Assembly: GCA_903930805.1 (NCBI GenBank)
Contig: CAIYZZ010000162.1
Span: forward strand, 1 to 8,743
Length of the DNA: 8,743 bases
Source of the DNA: an uncultured Rhodocyclaceae bacterium
GTDB taxonomy: Bacteria > Pseudomonadota > Gammaproteobacteria > Burkholderiales > Rhodocyclaceae
Direction: 5' to 3'
The notes under the pieces were generated by a model. That model was not told the origin of the DNA. It saw only the letters and a list, made by a program, of their open reading frames with translations, and ran no database searches. Position 1 is the first letter of the stretch, and each line of letters starts with the position of its first letter. Below, one piece after another: positions 1 to 6,633 of this stretch. Made by a program: the position numbers and the translations under genes.

Positions 1-373
1 GCTTTTCCCGCACACCGGATTTTTCCAACGCCTCGATATCGCCAAACTGCGCGGCCATGTTGAATTGCGTATTCGGCCTGAAGGTGCCGCCCAGCTGCGG
101 ATGCTCTGCCTTCATCAGTTCGTGTGGCCGGTAGTACATGCTGCGGTCCAACCCACTGAGTTGGATTGAGAAATTCAGCAACAGGGTAAAAGTGGCAATG
201 GTAAAGGCAGATAAAAGCGCCGTAGCCGGACCCGCAAGGTAGAGCCAGATCGAAAGCGCAAACCAAAGCCCGACGATGATCGTGAGCGGTAGACCATAGA
301 AGAGCATTGCATGCCAGAGGATGAAAATCGCAAACAGATATCCTGCCAAACGGGCTGTGCGGGGAAACACCAT
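1..373 (-). CDS. Membrane protein with extracytoplasmic domain, probably SGNH/GDSL-hydrolase-like (3' end outside window)
   Basis: The first 124 codons of a minus-strand gene are visible; the C-terminal part lies beyond the window edge. The start is the ATG at 371-373, two bases after the TAG stop of the preceding SGNH gene, so the two are almost certainly co-transcribed. Residues about 8-28, 29-48 and 50-71 form three hydrophobic membrane segments. A soluble region then begins with the motif YYRPHELMK (80-88) and GGTFRPNTQF (95-104). This pattern of membrane helices, then 'YRPH' and 'F-R-P-N', recalls membrane-anchored SGNH/GDSL hydrolase-like proteins of polysaccharide loci, where the GDS motif comes later. 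No catalytic motif is visible here, so the family call is an inference from N-terminal style and from its SGNH neighbour. The region past the helices probably faces the periplasm. Confidence 0.6.
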   Translation of the reverse strand, partial: MVFPRTARLAGYLFAIFILWHAMLFYGLPLTIIVGLWFALSIWLYLAGPATALLSAFTIATFTLLLNFSIQLSGLDRSMYYRPHELMKAEHPQLGGTFRPNTQFNMAAQFGDIEALEKSGVREK

Positions 374-375
374 GA

Positions 376-1389
376 CTACTTGATTTTCTGCAAGGTGGCG
401 AACAATTCCCGGGCGACTTTCTGGTGGCCGAACGGCGTCAGGTGATCATCCAGGCGATAGTAGTCGCCCGCATCGAGGCCCAACTCGATGAATTCGACAT
501 TGGCTAGCCGTTTGTCGCGGCCAACGGGAAATGATCCGAAAGGCTTGCCGTGTGCATTGCTGTAGAAAATGAGTACGCGCTTTTCCTTCAGTTTTGGGTA
601 CTGCGACAGGACATCGATCAGCGGCGCGTAATGCGGCGTGAAATCTTCAGGGGGTTTGGCCTTCTGCGGTTTCAGGCTTCTGAATGGCGTCGAGAATGCA
701 TAACCATAGGCTTTTCTGACTACCGTGAACAAGCCCCCGGTGTTTTGTTTGCCATGCATGATTGTTTCGAAGGTCTGGCGATTTTCCGCGGTGCCATTGA
801 TCTTGCCGGACTGGTTTTCGGCGAGATCGTTGTCGCAGTACTGGATGATGATTGTGTCGATCTTGTCCCACAGACCGGTTTTTTCGAGCCGATGTACTTC
901 GCGCAGGGTTCCATAGCTTGAAACCGCCAGGTTGTAGACCGGACGCTTGCTGAGACGCTGCAGCTCCGTGGCGAAAGTCGCATCGTCTTCAACCCCCCAG
1001 CCCATGGCATGGGAGTCACCCAACACGGCGATACCGACGCCTGCCGGTTTCGGGCCGGTTAACCTGCCGTCGGCCGTAAAGTTGGGCGTGGTATTGAATT
1101 CGGCGTTATTGAACTGGCAGGATCCCAGCTTGGGTTTGTAAATGAGCTCGGCATCAAACTCGGCGCAGTCGCTCTTGGCTTGCCAGATGCTGCGCATGGC
1201 CTTGATGTACAGGTGTTTCTGAACTGCCGCAACCCAGGGCAAATCGGGTGTCACACCTCTTTGCAGCAACACGAAGCTCGCCAGCAACACCATGGCCGTC
1301 AGCATGGCGTAGAAGAGCAGTGCAATCAAACCCAAACCCAGCCACTGCGCCAGACGCCCCGGTTTAGTCGAGTTCGAAGGCAGATTCAT
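376..1389 (-). CDS. Membrane-anchored SGNH/GDSL-type hydrolase or acyl-esterase-like protein
   Basis: This 337-residue protein has one N-terminal membrane anchor (about residues 15-43) followed by a domain expected to be periplasmic. SGNH blocks are visible: block I GDSHAMGWG (124-132) with the candidate nucleophile Ser126, a YGT turn at 159-161, an Asn in YCDND (184-188) in the block III region, and block V DDHLTPFGH (314-322) carrying the Asp/His pair. Cys75 and Cys91 flank the start of the domain and could form a disulfide. The family removes or transfers acyl groups on carbohydrates and lipids; the substrate cannot be read from the sequence. Its ATG at 1387-1389 lies inside the end of the carbamoyltransferase gene (26-base overlap), and a second membrane protein gene starts two bases after its stop. 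Overlap and spacing point to translational coupling and a role on the same glycan. No clear Shine-Dalgarno sequence precedes the start. Confidence 0.85.
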   Translation of the reverse strand: MNLPSNSTKPGRLAQWLGLGLIALLFYAMLTAMVLLASFVLLQRGVTPDLPWVAAVQKHLYIKAMRSIWQAKSDCAEFDAELIYKPKLGSCQFNNAEFNTTPNFTADGRLTGPKPAGVGIAVLGDSHAMGWGVEDDATFATELQRLSKRPVYNLAVSSYGTLREVHRLEKTGLWDKIDTIIIQYCDNDLAENQSGKINGTAENRQTFETIMHGKQNTGGLFTVVRKAYGYAFSTPFRSLKPQKAKPPEDFTPHYAPLIDVLSQYPKLKEKRVLIFYSNAHGKPFGSFPVGRDKRLANVEFIELGLDAGDYYRLDDHLTPFGHQKVARELFATLQKIK

Positions 1390-3196
1390 AATTCAGCTTG
1401 AGTGCCGGGTTCTGGTCATCTTTTTTCAGGAAGCAATTACCGACCGCCAGCGCCTCGATCTCGGTGCCCATGAAGCAGCGGAAGGCATCCTCGGGTGTGC
1501 AGACGATGGGTTCGCCGCGCACGTTGAAACTGGTATTGACGATGACCGGGCAACCGGTCTGCTGCTTGAATGCCGAGATCAGTGCGTGGTAGCGTGGATT
1601 GGTTTCGGCATGCACGGTCTGGATACGCGCCGAATAATCGACGTGGGTGACAGCCGGGATATCCGAACGCGGCACATTCAGCTTTTCGATACCGAAGAGT
1701 TTTTGCTCTTCGTCCGTCATCGAACGTCTGCGTTTTTTTACCACATCGGCGACCAACAACATGTAAGGACTATCACCGTCCAGTTCAAACCAGTCGGCCA
1801 CATCCTCGCGGAGCACGGCGGGTGCAAACGGCCGGAACGATTCACGGTATTTGACTTTAAGGTTGAGCACCGACTGCATGGCGGGAGAACGTGCATCGCC
1901 AAGGATGGAACGCCCACCCAGCGCACGTGGCCCGAATTCCATACGCCCCTGGAACCACCCCAGCGCCTTGCCGTCAGCCAGAGCTGTCGCACCGGCCTGA
2001 AAGAGTTCCGTATCGCTCACGACACTGAATTTTGCGCCGGCTGCTGTCAGGCGTGCCTCGATTTCGGTCTGTTCGAATTGCGGGCCCAGATAGGAGCCGC
2101 GCATCTTGTCGTGGCCATCGGAGGTTCGTGACTGGCCAAGGTGGAGGTGGTGCACCGTCAAGGCCGCACCCAGCGCACCCCCGGCATCTCCAGCGGCCGG
2201 CTGCACCCATATATTGTCGAACTTGCCGTCGCGTAGAACTTTTCCGTTAGCGACGCAGTTCAAGGCCACGCCGCCGGCGAGACACAAATTGGGGATGCCG
2301 GTTTCCTCTCGAATGGACCGGGTCAGCCGCAGCACGATCTGCTCCGTCGCGGCCTGCACAGAGGCAGCCAGATCCATGTGATGCTGCGTCAGCGGTTCGC
2401 TGGCCAAGCGCGGCGGGCCACCAAACAGTTCATTGAACTTCGGGCCGGTCATGGTCAGGCCCGTGCAGTATTTGAAGTAGGACTGATCGAGACGGAACGA
2501 GCCGTCCGGTTTCAGGTCAACGAGATGATCGAAGATCTTCTGCACATATTTCGGCTCCCCATAGGGCGCCAGACCCATGACTTTGTATTCACCCGAGTTC
2601 ACCTTGAAGCCCGTGTAATAGGTGAAAGCCGAATAGAGCAGTCCCAGCGAATGTGGGAAGTGGATTTCCTTGATAACTTCCAGCTGTTTGCCGCGCCCGA
2701 TGGCCAGCGAGGTGGTTGCCCACTCGCCGACGCCATCCATGGTGAGCACAACGGCTTCGTCGAATGGCGAGGGGAAGAAAGCGCTGGCGGCATGGCTCAG
2801 GTGATGTTCGGAGAAGCGCAGGCGCTTGTCCCAATCGACGTCCGGCGCCAAAGCCCGCAATTCCTTGCACAGCAGGTCTTTCAGGAACAGTTTCTCGCGC
2901 AGCCAGACGGGAATGGCCATGCGGAAGGACTGGAAACCGCGCGGCGCAAAGCTGACATAGGTTTCCAGCAGGCGCTCGAACTTCAGGAACGGCTTGTCGT
3001 AGAAGGCGACGTAATCGACCTCGCTCAACCCGATACCAGCCACCTTCAGACAGGATTCGATCGCGTGCTGAGGGAATCCGGGATCATGCTTCTTGCGGGT
3101 GAAACGCTCCTCCTGGGCCGCAGCAACAATTTCGCCGTTGTGCAGCAAGGCTGCGGCACTGTCATGGTAGAGCGCCGAAATGCCGAGGATGTACAT
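1364..3196 (-). CDS. NodU/CmcH-family O-carbamoyltransferase
   Basis: This 610-residue cytoplasmic enzyme belongs to the family that transfers a carbamoyl group from carbamoyl phosphate, through carbamoyl-AMP, onto a hydroxyl of a sugar or other small molecule (NodU, CmcH, TobZ, SxtI). It starts with MYILGISALYHDSAAAL, the usual N-terminus, followed by EERFTRKKHD (29-38). The Kae1-like N-terminal half has the metal-binding histidines in HHLSHAASAF (131-140), the MDGVGEW strand (153-159) and SGEYKVMGLAPYG (201-213). GGVALNC (308-314) follows. The C-terminal YrdC-like half shows FGPRALGGRSILGD (421-434), SFRPFAP (453-459) and an NTSFN motif near the end. Length is normal and no key motif is missing. 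It begins 10 bases after the DUF5989 gene and overlaps the SGNH gene at its end. The acceptor is unknown; from context an LPS core sugar such as heptose is plausible, as for WapO of Pseudomonas aeruginosa (recalled from literature). Confidence 0.93.
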   Translation of the reverse strand: MYILGISALYHDSAAALLHNGEIVAAAQEERFTRKKHDPGFPQHAIESCLKVAGIGLSEVDYVAFYDKPFLKFERLLETYVSFAPRGFQSFRMAIPVWLREKLFLKDLLCKELRALAPDVDWDKRLRFSEHHLSHAASAFFPSPFDEAVVLTMDGVGEWATTSLAIGRGKQLEVIKEIHFPHSLGLLYSAFTYYTGFKVNSGEYKVMGLAPYGEPKYVQKIFDHLVDLKPDGSFRLDQSYFKYCTGLTMTGPKFNELFGGPPRLASEPLTQHHMDLAASVQAATEQIVLRLTRSIREETGIPNLCLAGGVALNCVANGKVLRDGKFDNIWVQPAAGDAGGALGAALTVHHLHLGQSRTSDGHDKMRGSYLGPQFEQTEIEARLTAAGAKFSVVSDTELFQAGATALADGKALGWFQGRMEFGPRALGGRSILGDARSPAMQSVLNLKVKYRESFRPFAPAVLREDVADWFELDGDSPYMLLVADVVKKRRRSMTDEEQKLFGIEKLNVPRSDIPAVTHVDYSARIQTVHAETNPRYHALISAFKQQTGCPVIVNTSFNVRGEPIVCTPEDAFRCFMGTEIEALAVGNCFLKKDDQNPALKLNYESAFELD

Positions 3197-3206
3197 GGCG
3201 ATTAGG

Positions 3207-3356
3207 TCAGAACAGGGTGTAGATGAATGGCGCTACCGCACTGCCCTGCGCCAGAACGATCAGGGCACCAAGCACGACCATCATGACGATAATCGGCAGC
3301 AGCCAGTATTTTTTGCGGGCACGCATGAATGCCCAAAGTTCTTTGAGAAAGGACAT
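3207..3356 (-). CDS. DUF5989 family small membrane protein (SxtK-like)
   Basis: This gene of only 49 codons is easily missed. The protein begins MSFLKELWAFMRARKKYWLL and ends APFIYTLF. A short basic, aromatic amphipathic start (residues 1-18) is followed by one hydrophobic helix (about 19-37) and a conserved-looking tail, GSAVAPFIYTLF (38-49). This is the DUF5989 pattern. Members are commonly found beside SxtJ-family proteins and carbamoyltransferases, and sxtK of the saxitoxin cluster appears to be the equivalent (recalled, not checked). The start is well supported: AGGA lies seven bases before the ATG and overlaps the stop codon of the SxtJ gene. The carbamoyltransferase begins 10 bases after its TGA. 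The biochemical role is unknown; anchoring the soluble carbamoyltransferase at the inner membrane is my inference. Confidence 0.88.
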   Translation of the reverse strand: MSFLKELWAFMRARKKYWLLPIIVMMVVLGALIVLAQGSAVAPFIYTLF

Positions 3357-3363
3357 GTCGATT

Positions 3364-3367
3364 TCCT
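3364..3367 (-). promoter_or_regulatory. Ribosome binding site of the DUF5989 gene
   Basis: AGGA on the minus strand lies seven bases before the ATG at 3354-3356. It is embedded in the TAG stop codon of the SxtJ gene (3366-3368), so a ribosome finishing that gene stops on this site. It is one of the few clear Shine-Dalgarno sequences in the operon and supports the 49-codon gene as real. Confidence 0.65.
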
Positions 3368-3785
3368 AGAATTGATTTTTGAGTGATTCCGCATCCGGGC
3401 CCGGTGGGCTGCGCTTGATCCAGTAACTATCAGCGGCAGCGTCGAACCGAAGACGCAGAGGGTCTTTCCCCATGAGTCGCATCAGCAGGCCGGTGGGGGT
3501 GACAACGAAAAAAAACAAGATGCCGAGCGCAATCGGGCTGACAATGTTGTGCAGCAACAGCCCGAATTTTGTCCAGAGCTTGTTGGCTGGCCCAAGAGCC
3601 TTGGGGATGAATAGCGCAAGGACGAGGAAAGCGCCGGCAACTATCGCTGCCCATAGCCGAATTACCTGGCCACCCAACAGCGGGTAAAACGCGATGATCA
3701 GAAAAACAGCAGTAAAGACAAATCCAAACGAGCGATCCGAAGAACCTTGAATTTGCGTGGTGTGACGAGGGGCGTGTTCGTGCAT
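3366..3785 (-). CDS. SxtJ family membrane protein
   Basis: This 139-residue protein has three probable membrane helices (about 19-38, 42-60 and 76-98) and a short polar C-terminus. Features typical of the SxtJ family are SSDRSFGFVF (15-24), the PANKLWTKFG loop (66-75), TPTGLLMRL (96-104), GKDPLRLRF (106-114) and the terminal SYWIKR (120-125). The family is named after a gene of unknown function in the saxitoxin cluster and usually travels with carbamoyltransferases, as it does here. I chose the ATG at 3783-3785, seven bases after the waaG stop. A TTG at 3813-3815 would add ten residues and overlap waaG, but nothing supports it. No strong Shine-Dalgarno sequence is seen. Its function is unknown; a membrane platform or transport partner for carbamoylation is inferred from gene neighbourhood only. 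Confidence 0.87.
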   Translation of the reverse strand: MHEHAPRHTTQIQGSSDRSFGFVFTAVFLIIAFYPLLGGQVIRLWAAIVAGAFLVLALFIPKALGPANKLWTKFGLLLHNIVSPIALGILFFFVVTPTGLLMRLMGKDPLRLRFDAAADSYWIKRSPPGPDAESLKNQF

Positions 3786-3792
3786 GGCAGGT

Positions 3793-4917
3793 TTATTCAA
3801 CAGACTGGCCCGCAATGATATCAGCAGCCCGTTCGGGCAGGCTGTAGAGGTCGACGCGGTCAGCGAAGGCTAGTCCGTTTGCGCCACACTGTCGGCGTAC
3901 ATCGTCATTGGTCAATATAGTGGCCAGAGTGGAGTCGAGTTCTCGCTGCGCGAAAGGCAGGGCGATCACGCGCCCGGCATCCGCCTCCTCGATGTAATGC
4001 GCATAGCCACAGGCAGCGGTGGTGAGCACTGGCAAACCTGCCACGACGGCTTCGAGCAGCACGGTACCGGTGTTCTCGTTATAGGCCGGGTGGATCAGCA
4101 GATCGGCCCCTAGCAGAAAGCGCGGGATGTCGTCACGCCCCTTGAGAATGCTGACTTGCTTCTCCAGTCCGAGCGCACGAATCTGCCGCTCGAAGGGATG
4201 CGGATCATCCTGGCCGATGGCGATCAGGCGCGTGCGCGCCTTCAGTGCTGGCGGTAAATTGGCCAGCGCTTTCAGGCTACGATCCAACCCCTTGGTCTTG
4301 AAACCGGAACCAATCTGCACGAGCAGAAAAACATCATCGCCCAATCCGAATTCACTGCGGAAACTGCGGCGAATTTCAGGCGCATTCGCCGGTGCACGCC
4401 GATCTGGAGCGATGCCAGGAGGGAGAAGATGGAAACGTTCATCCACCGTACCGTAATGTTTGACGAACAGTGGTTGCTGCACAGCAGAGATCATCAGAAT
4501 TTCCGTTTGGCTACCCGGTCCGAACACCGCACGCTCAAAAGCGGCGAAATGACGGTAGCGACCGGACAGTCGGTAGAACGGATTGCGCAAGGTGCGCGCC
4601 TTGTCTTCGAAGCAGGGATCGGCAGAGTAATAAACATCCAGCCCCGGCATCTTGTTAAACCCGACCACGCGGTCGGCGGGACGCTTGGCCAGATCAAGCC
4701 GCACCCATTCGACAAACTTTTCGTAACGTCGATGATTTGTCAGCGCCGTGACCGGGACAAGGACCACCTCAAAGTTAGCGGGCACGTCGCCCTGCCACTC
4801 AAGCGTATAGACGCGGATGGCATGCCCACGCACCTGGCAGGCCAGCGCAATACGGAAAAAGTCGCGCTGCAGGCCACCGTAGGGAAAATACTTGAAGAGG
4901 GTAAAAGCCAGCTGCAT
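3793..4917 (-). CDS. waaG: LPS core glycosyltransferase WaaG (GT4 family)
   Basis: From the ATG at 4915-4917 the protein has 374 residues, the length of Escherichia coli WaaG (RfaG) as I recall it. WaaG transfers a hexose from a UDP-sugar to an inner-core heptose of LPS at the cytoplasmic face of the inner membrane. The N-terminus MQLAFTLFKYFPYGGLQRDF (1-20) is the signature glycine loop and acceptor region. GSGFKTKGLDRSL (203-215) supplies donor-phosphate-binding basic residues. HPAYNENTGTVLLEA (276-290) holds the GT4 EX7E pair Glu281 and Glu289. A GTG at 4930-4932, overlapping the kinase stop as GTGA, would add five residues; an ATG at 5002-5004 would overlap the kinase by 76 bases and is unlikely. 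GC content is high (39 of 60 bases in 4081-4140), unlike the two genes transcribed before it. The sugar added cannot be deduced. Confidence 0.88.
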   Translation of the reverse strand: MQLAFTLFKYFPYGGLQRDFFRIALACQVRGHAIRVYTLEWQGDVPANFEVVLVPVTALTNHRRYEKFVEWVRLDLAKRPADRVVGFNKMPGLDVYYSADPCFEDKARTLRNPFYRLSGRYRHFAAFERAVFGPGSQTEILMISAVQQPLFVKHYGTVDERFHLLPPGIAPDRRAPANAPEIRRSFRSEFGLGDDVFLLVQIGSGFKTKGLDRSLKALANLPPALKARTRLIAIGQDDPHPFERQIRALGLEKQVSILKGRDDIPRFLLGADLLIHPAYNENTGTVLLEAVVAGLPVLTTAACGYAHYIEEADAGRVIALPFAQRELDSTLATILTNDDVRRQCGANGLAFADRVDLYSLPERAADIIAGQSVE

Positions 4918-4928
4918 CAGACGGATGC

Positions 4929-5756
4929 TCACTCGGCGATGCCGATTTGGAGCGCCAATTGCTGTACGTGCTTGTGTATCCTGTTTTTCTTCATTGAGCG
5001 GCATTCAATATCCCGCCACAACCACTTGGCGTAAGGCGTCAAACGTTTGATGCCAAGGTAAGCCTTGAAGAACCACAAACGATCTGTTCTGCTCCAATGC
5101 AGCGACTGGCGAACCAGAGAATACAGATCACGCCTGGCGGAAAGCGTCCGGACAGGTCGCCAACGGGACTTTTCCAGATCGATCACGCGCGCTTCAACCT
5201 GCCCATCTGGATTCATTCGAGTAAAAATGTGCTTCGGGAAAAAACAGTTGTGCTGGATGCCGTGTGAGTGCATTTTGCTGAGCAAGCCCGCTACTGCTTT
5301 CAAGTAGTTCCGCCGGATTTTCTGTACCGGAGCGCCATGATCCAGCCAATACTGAACCCGCTCTTCCATCGAAGTGAAGCCGCTCAGTTCCTCTGTAGCG
5401 AGAATGGCACGATGCCCTTTTTCGGTCCGGCGCATGGCGAAGTAAACCGGCTCCAATGTTGGGATGCCACACGCTCGATAATGCATGATCTTGTGGAATT
5501 CTCGCTGGAAGGTCGGCACGCCCTTTACCGGATGTTGCCAGGAAAATGTGCCGTGATTTTCCTGACGTTTAAGAAACAGCGCGCACTTTCTGCCATCGGG
5601 AAGATTCAATTCACAGCGCGCGACCCCGCTCCAGCCACCACGCCTTTGATTTGGTGCTTCAAACCAATCTGCCTTGAGTTGCCAGAGGGCATCGAAATCA
5701 TCGAGCTTGTTGCTGGATAAAACAGATCGCCAATTTTCATTGAGATACTCATTCAT
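4929..5756 (-). CDS. InaA/WaaP-like lipopolysaccharide kinase family protein
   Basis: This 275-residue protein has the fold signature of the Kdo/WaaP/InaA kinase family, which phosphorylates LPS core sugars from the cytoplasm using ATP. Visible motifs are the strand ALFLKRQEN with probable ATP-binding Lys63, TFQREF (82-87) in the helix C region, ILATEEL (118-124) as hinge, the catalytic loop IQHNCFFPKHIF (167-178), and VIDLEKSR (191-198) with the metal-binding Asp193. The loop is the InaA version of the usual kinase HxDxxxxN motif: a Cys sits where an Asp is common and a PKH replaces the usual asparagine position. Family members with this loop are known to me, so I do not treat it as dead. 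The ATG overlaps the stop of the family 2 glycosyltransferase as ATGA, and waaG starts 11 bases after its TGA. Sampled GC is about 45%, lower than waaG. Confidence 0.82.
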   Translation of the reverse strand: MNEYLNENWRSVLSSNKLDDFDALWQLKADWFEAPNQRRGGWSGVARCELNLPDGRKCALFLKRQENHGTFSWQHPVKGVPTFQREFHKIMHYRACGIPTLEPVYFAMRRTEKGHRAILATEELSGFTSMEERVQYWLDHGAPVQKIRRNYLKAVAGLLSKMHSHGIQHNCFFPKHIFTRMNPDGQVEARVIDLEKSRWRPVRTLSARRDLYSLVRQSLHWSRTDRLWFFKAYLGIKRLTPYAKWLWRDIECRSMKKNRIHKHVQQLALQIGIAE

Positions 5757-6556
5757 GGCGTTTTGCTTTGGCGATTTTTTGCCTTACCCAAGACATGTTG
5801 ATACTTGTCGAATCTCCGCTCATTTATTCTCATGCCATCCCTCATCGAGGCCGTCGCCTTGTCGACGTGATCCAAGTATTTGAATATCACGCGCGGAGAA
5901 AGTACTGCGAATTGATAGCCAAGTTTCAATAATTGGTCTTGCATTTCATACCCAGGATTTCTGTTCCCCATCGAGAATGTCATACCGTGCTTGCGGATGA
6001 TGTCGACATTCCATAAGGCACAGAAGCTTTTCAAATGGGTTTCGTAATGCAACTTTGGCCTTCTGGATTTCAGCCCGAGCGCGAGCGCGTACTTCCTGAA
6101 GTGATATTTGGCTCCCCGGGCTACATAGCGCAGAAAGGTATGGGGCAGGCTCCGCAACATTGGTTCCATGCAACCAACAGCGGCGACCTTGTCGTCATGT
6201 GCGCATCTTGTCAGCAGGATGGTGAATATTGACGGGTCGTAGATAAATGTGTCCGTGTGAATAAGTAGAAGATATTTCGTGGTAACTCTTTCCAGAATAA
6301 GGTCCAGGGCACAGCCGTGTGCCATAAAGCCAGCTTCCTGGGGTGAGGGCTTTCTTTCAATCAAGCGAATCCAGTTCAAAGACTTTAGTAAATCCAGGCT
6401 GGCATCGTTTGACCCATTATCGACAACCCAAACTGGAACCCTGGAAACATCTAAAACGCTGGAGAGCAAATCCAAACAAATGGATGTCACATCGGGCGTC
6501 TTGTAATTCACAAGCGCAATGCTGAAGTCGGAATTTCCGCCGGTTTCTGGATTCAT
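5753..6556 (-). CDS. Family 2 glycosyltransferase
   Basis: This 267-residue protein has a GT-A fold glycosyltransferase pattern. It contains FSIALVNYKTPD (11-22) as the first strand and nucleotide-binding turn, WVVDNGSND (43-51) with the donor-binding Asp46, EAGFMAHG (74-81), and LLLIHTDTFI (96-105) holding the metal-binding Asp102 in a His-Thr-Asp-Thr version of the DxD motif. GNRNPGYEMQDQLLKLGY (197-214) resembles the acceptor-side ED/Q region of these enzymes. There are no membrane helices. The start is the ATG at 6554-6556; a TTG at 6569-6571 would add five residues but has no better ribosome binding site. It overlaps the kinase by ATGA. GC is low (hand counts 20, 25 and 25 of 60 in three samples), suggesting a different origin from its flanks. 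An LPS or other surface glycan role is inferred; sugar and acceptor are unknown. Confidence 0.87.
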   Translation of the reverse strand: MNPETGGNSDFSIALVNYKTPDVTSICLDLLSSVLDVSRVPVWVVDNGSNDASLDLLKSLNWIRLIERKPSPQEAGFMAHGCALDLILERVTTKYLLLIHTDTFIYDPSIFTILLTRCAHDDKVAAVGCMEPMLRSLPHTFLRYVARGAKYHFRKYALALGLKSRRPKLHYETHLKSFCALWNVDIIRKHGMTFSMGNRNPGYEMQDQLLKLGYQFAVLSPRVIFKYLDHVDKATASMRDGMRINERRFDKYQHVLGKAKNRQSKTP

Positions 6557-6580
6557 TATTGGAGGCTTCAATTAATAATC

Positions 6581-6633
6581 GGCGCTGGCAGGACGGCTTA
6601 AGGTTCAGTTTTTTACGGTTTGCTGCCAGCGCC
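6581..6633. repeat. 11-bp perfect inverted repeat at the 3' end of the galE remnant
   Basis: GGCGCTGGCAG at 6581-6591 is the exact reverse complement of CTGCCAGCGCC at 6623-6633, with 31 bases between. The right arm lies in the last codons of the galE remnant (the Trp-Arg-Trp-Gln region) and the left arm lies after its stop. Transcribed leftwards it would give a long-loop hairpin followed by an AT-rich stretch but no proper T run, so a terminator is possible but weak. It may also be a recombination trace or chance. Confidence 0.5.

Noticed and set aside
1586..2131. Plus-strand open frame of 181 codons
   Set aside because: It lies wholly inside the carbamoyltransferase gene and its translation looks like no known protein; high GC leaves long antisense frames open.
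2378..3205. Long plus-strand open frame (275 codons) opposite the carbamoyltransferase gene
   Set aside because: It is an antisense shadow: the minus-strand protein has all family motifs, and the plus-strand translation has no recognisable domain.
5162..5260. Atypical kinase catalytic loop (HNCFFPKH) as evidence of a dead enzyme
   Set aside because: InaA-like members of this family show similar loops, and the ATP-site Lys and metal-binding Asp are present, so inactivity is not supported.
6557..6604. Possible promoter before the family 2 glycosyltransferase gene (AT-rich GATTATTAAT stretch)
   Set aside because: The best -10 matches four of six bases and the matching -35 only three of six; this is too weak to report as a feature.
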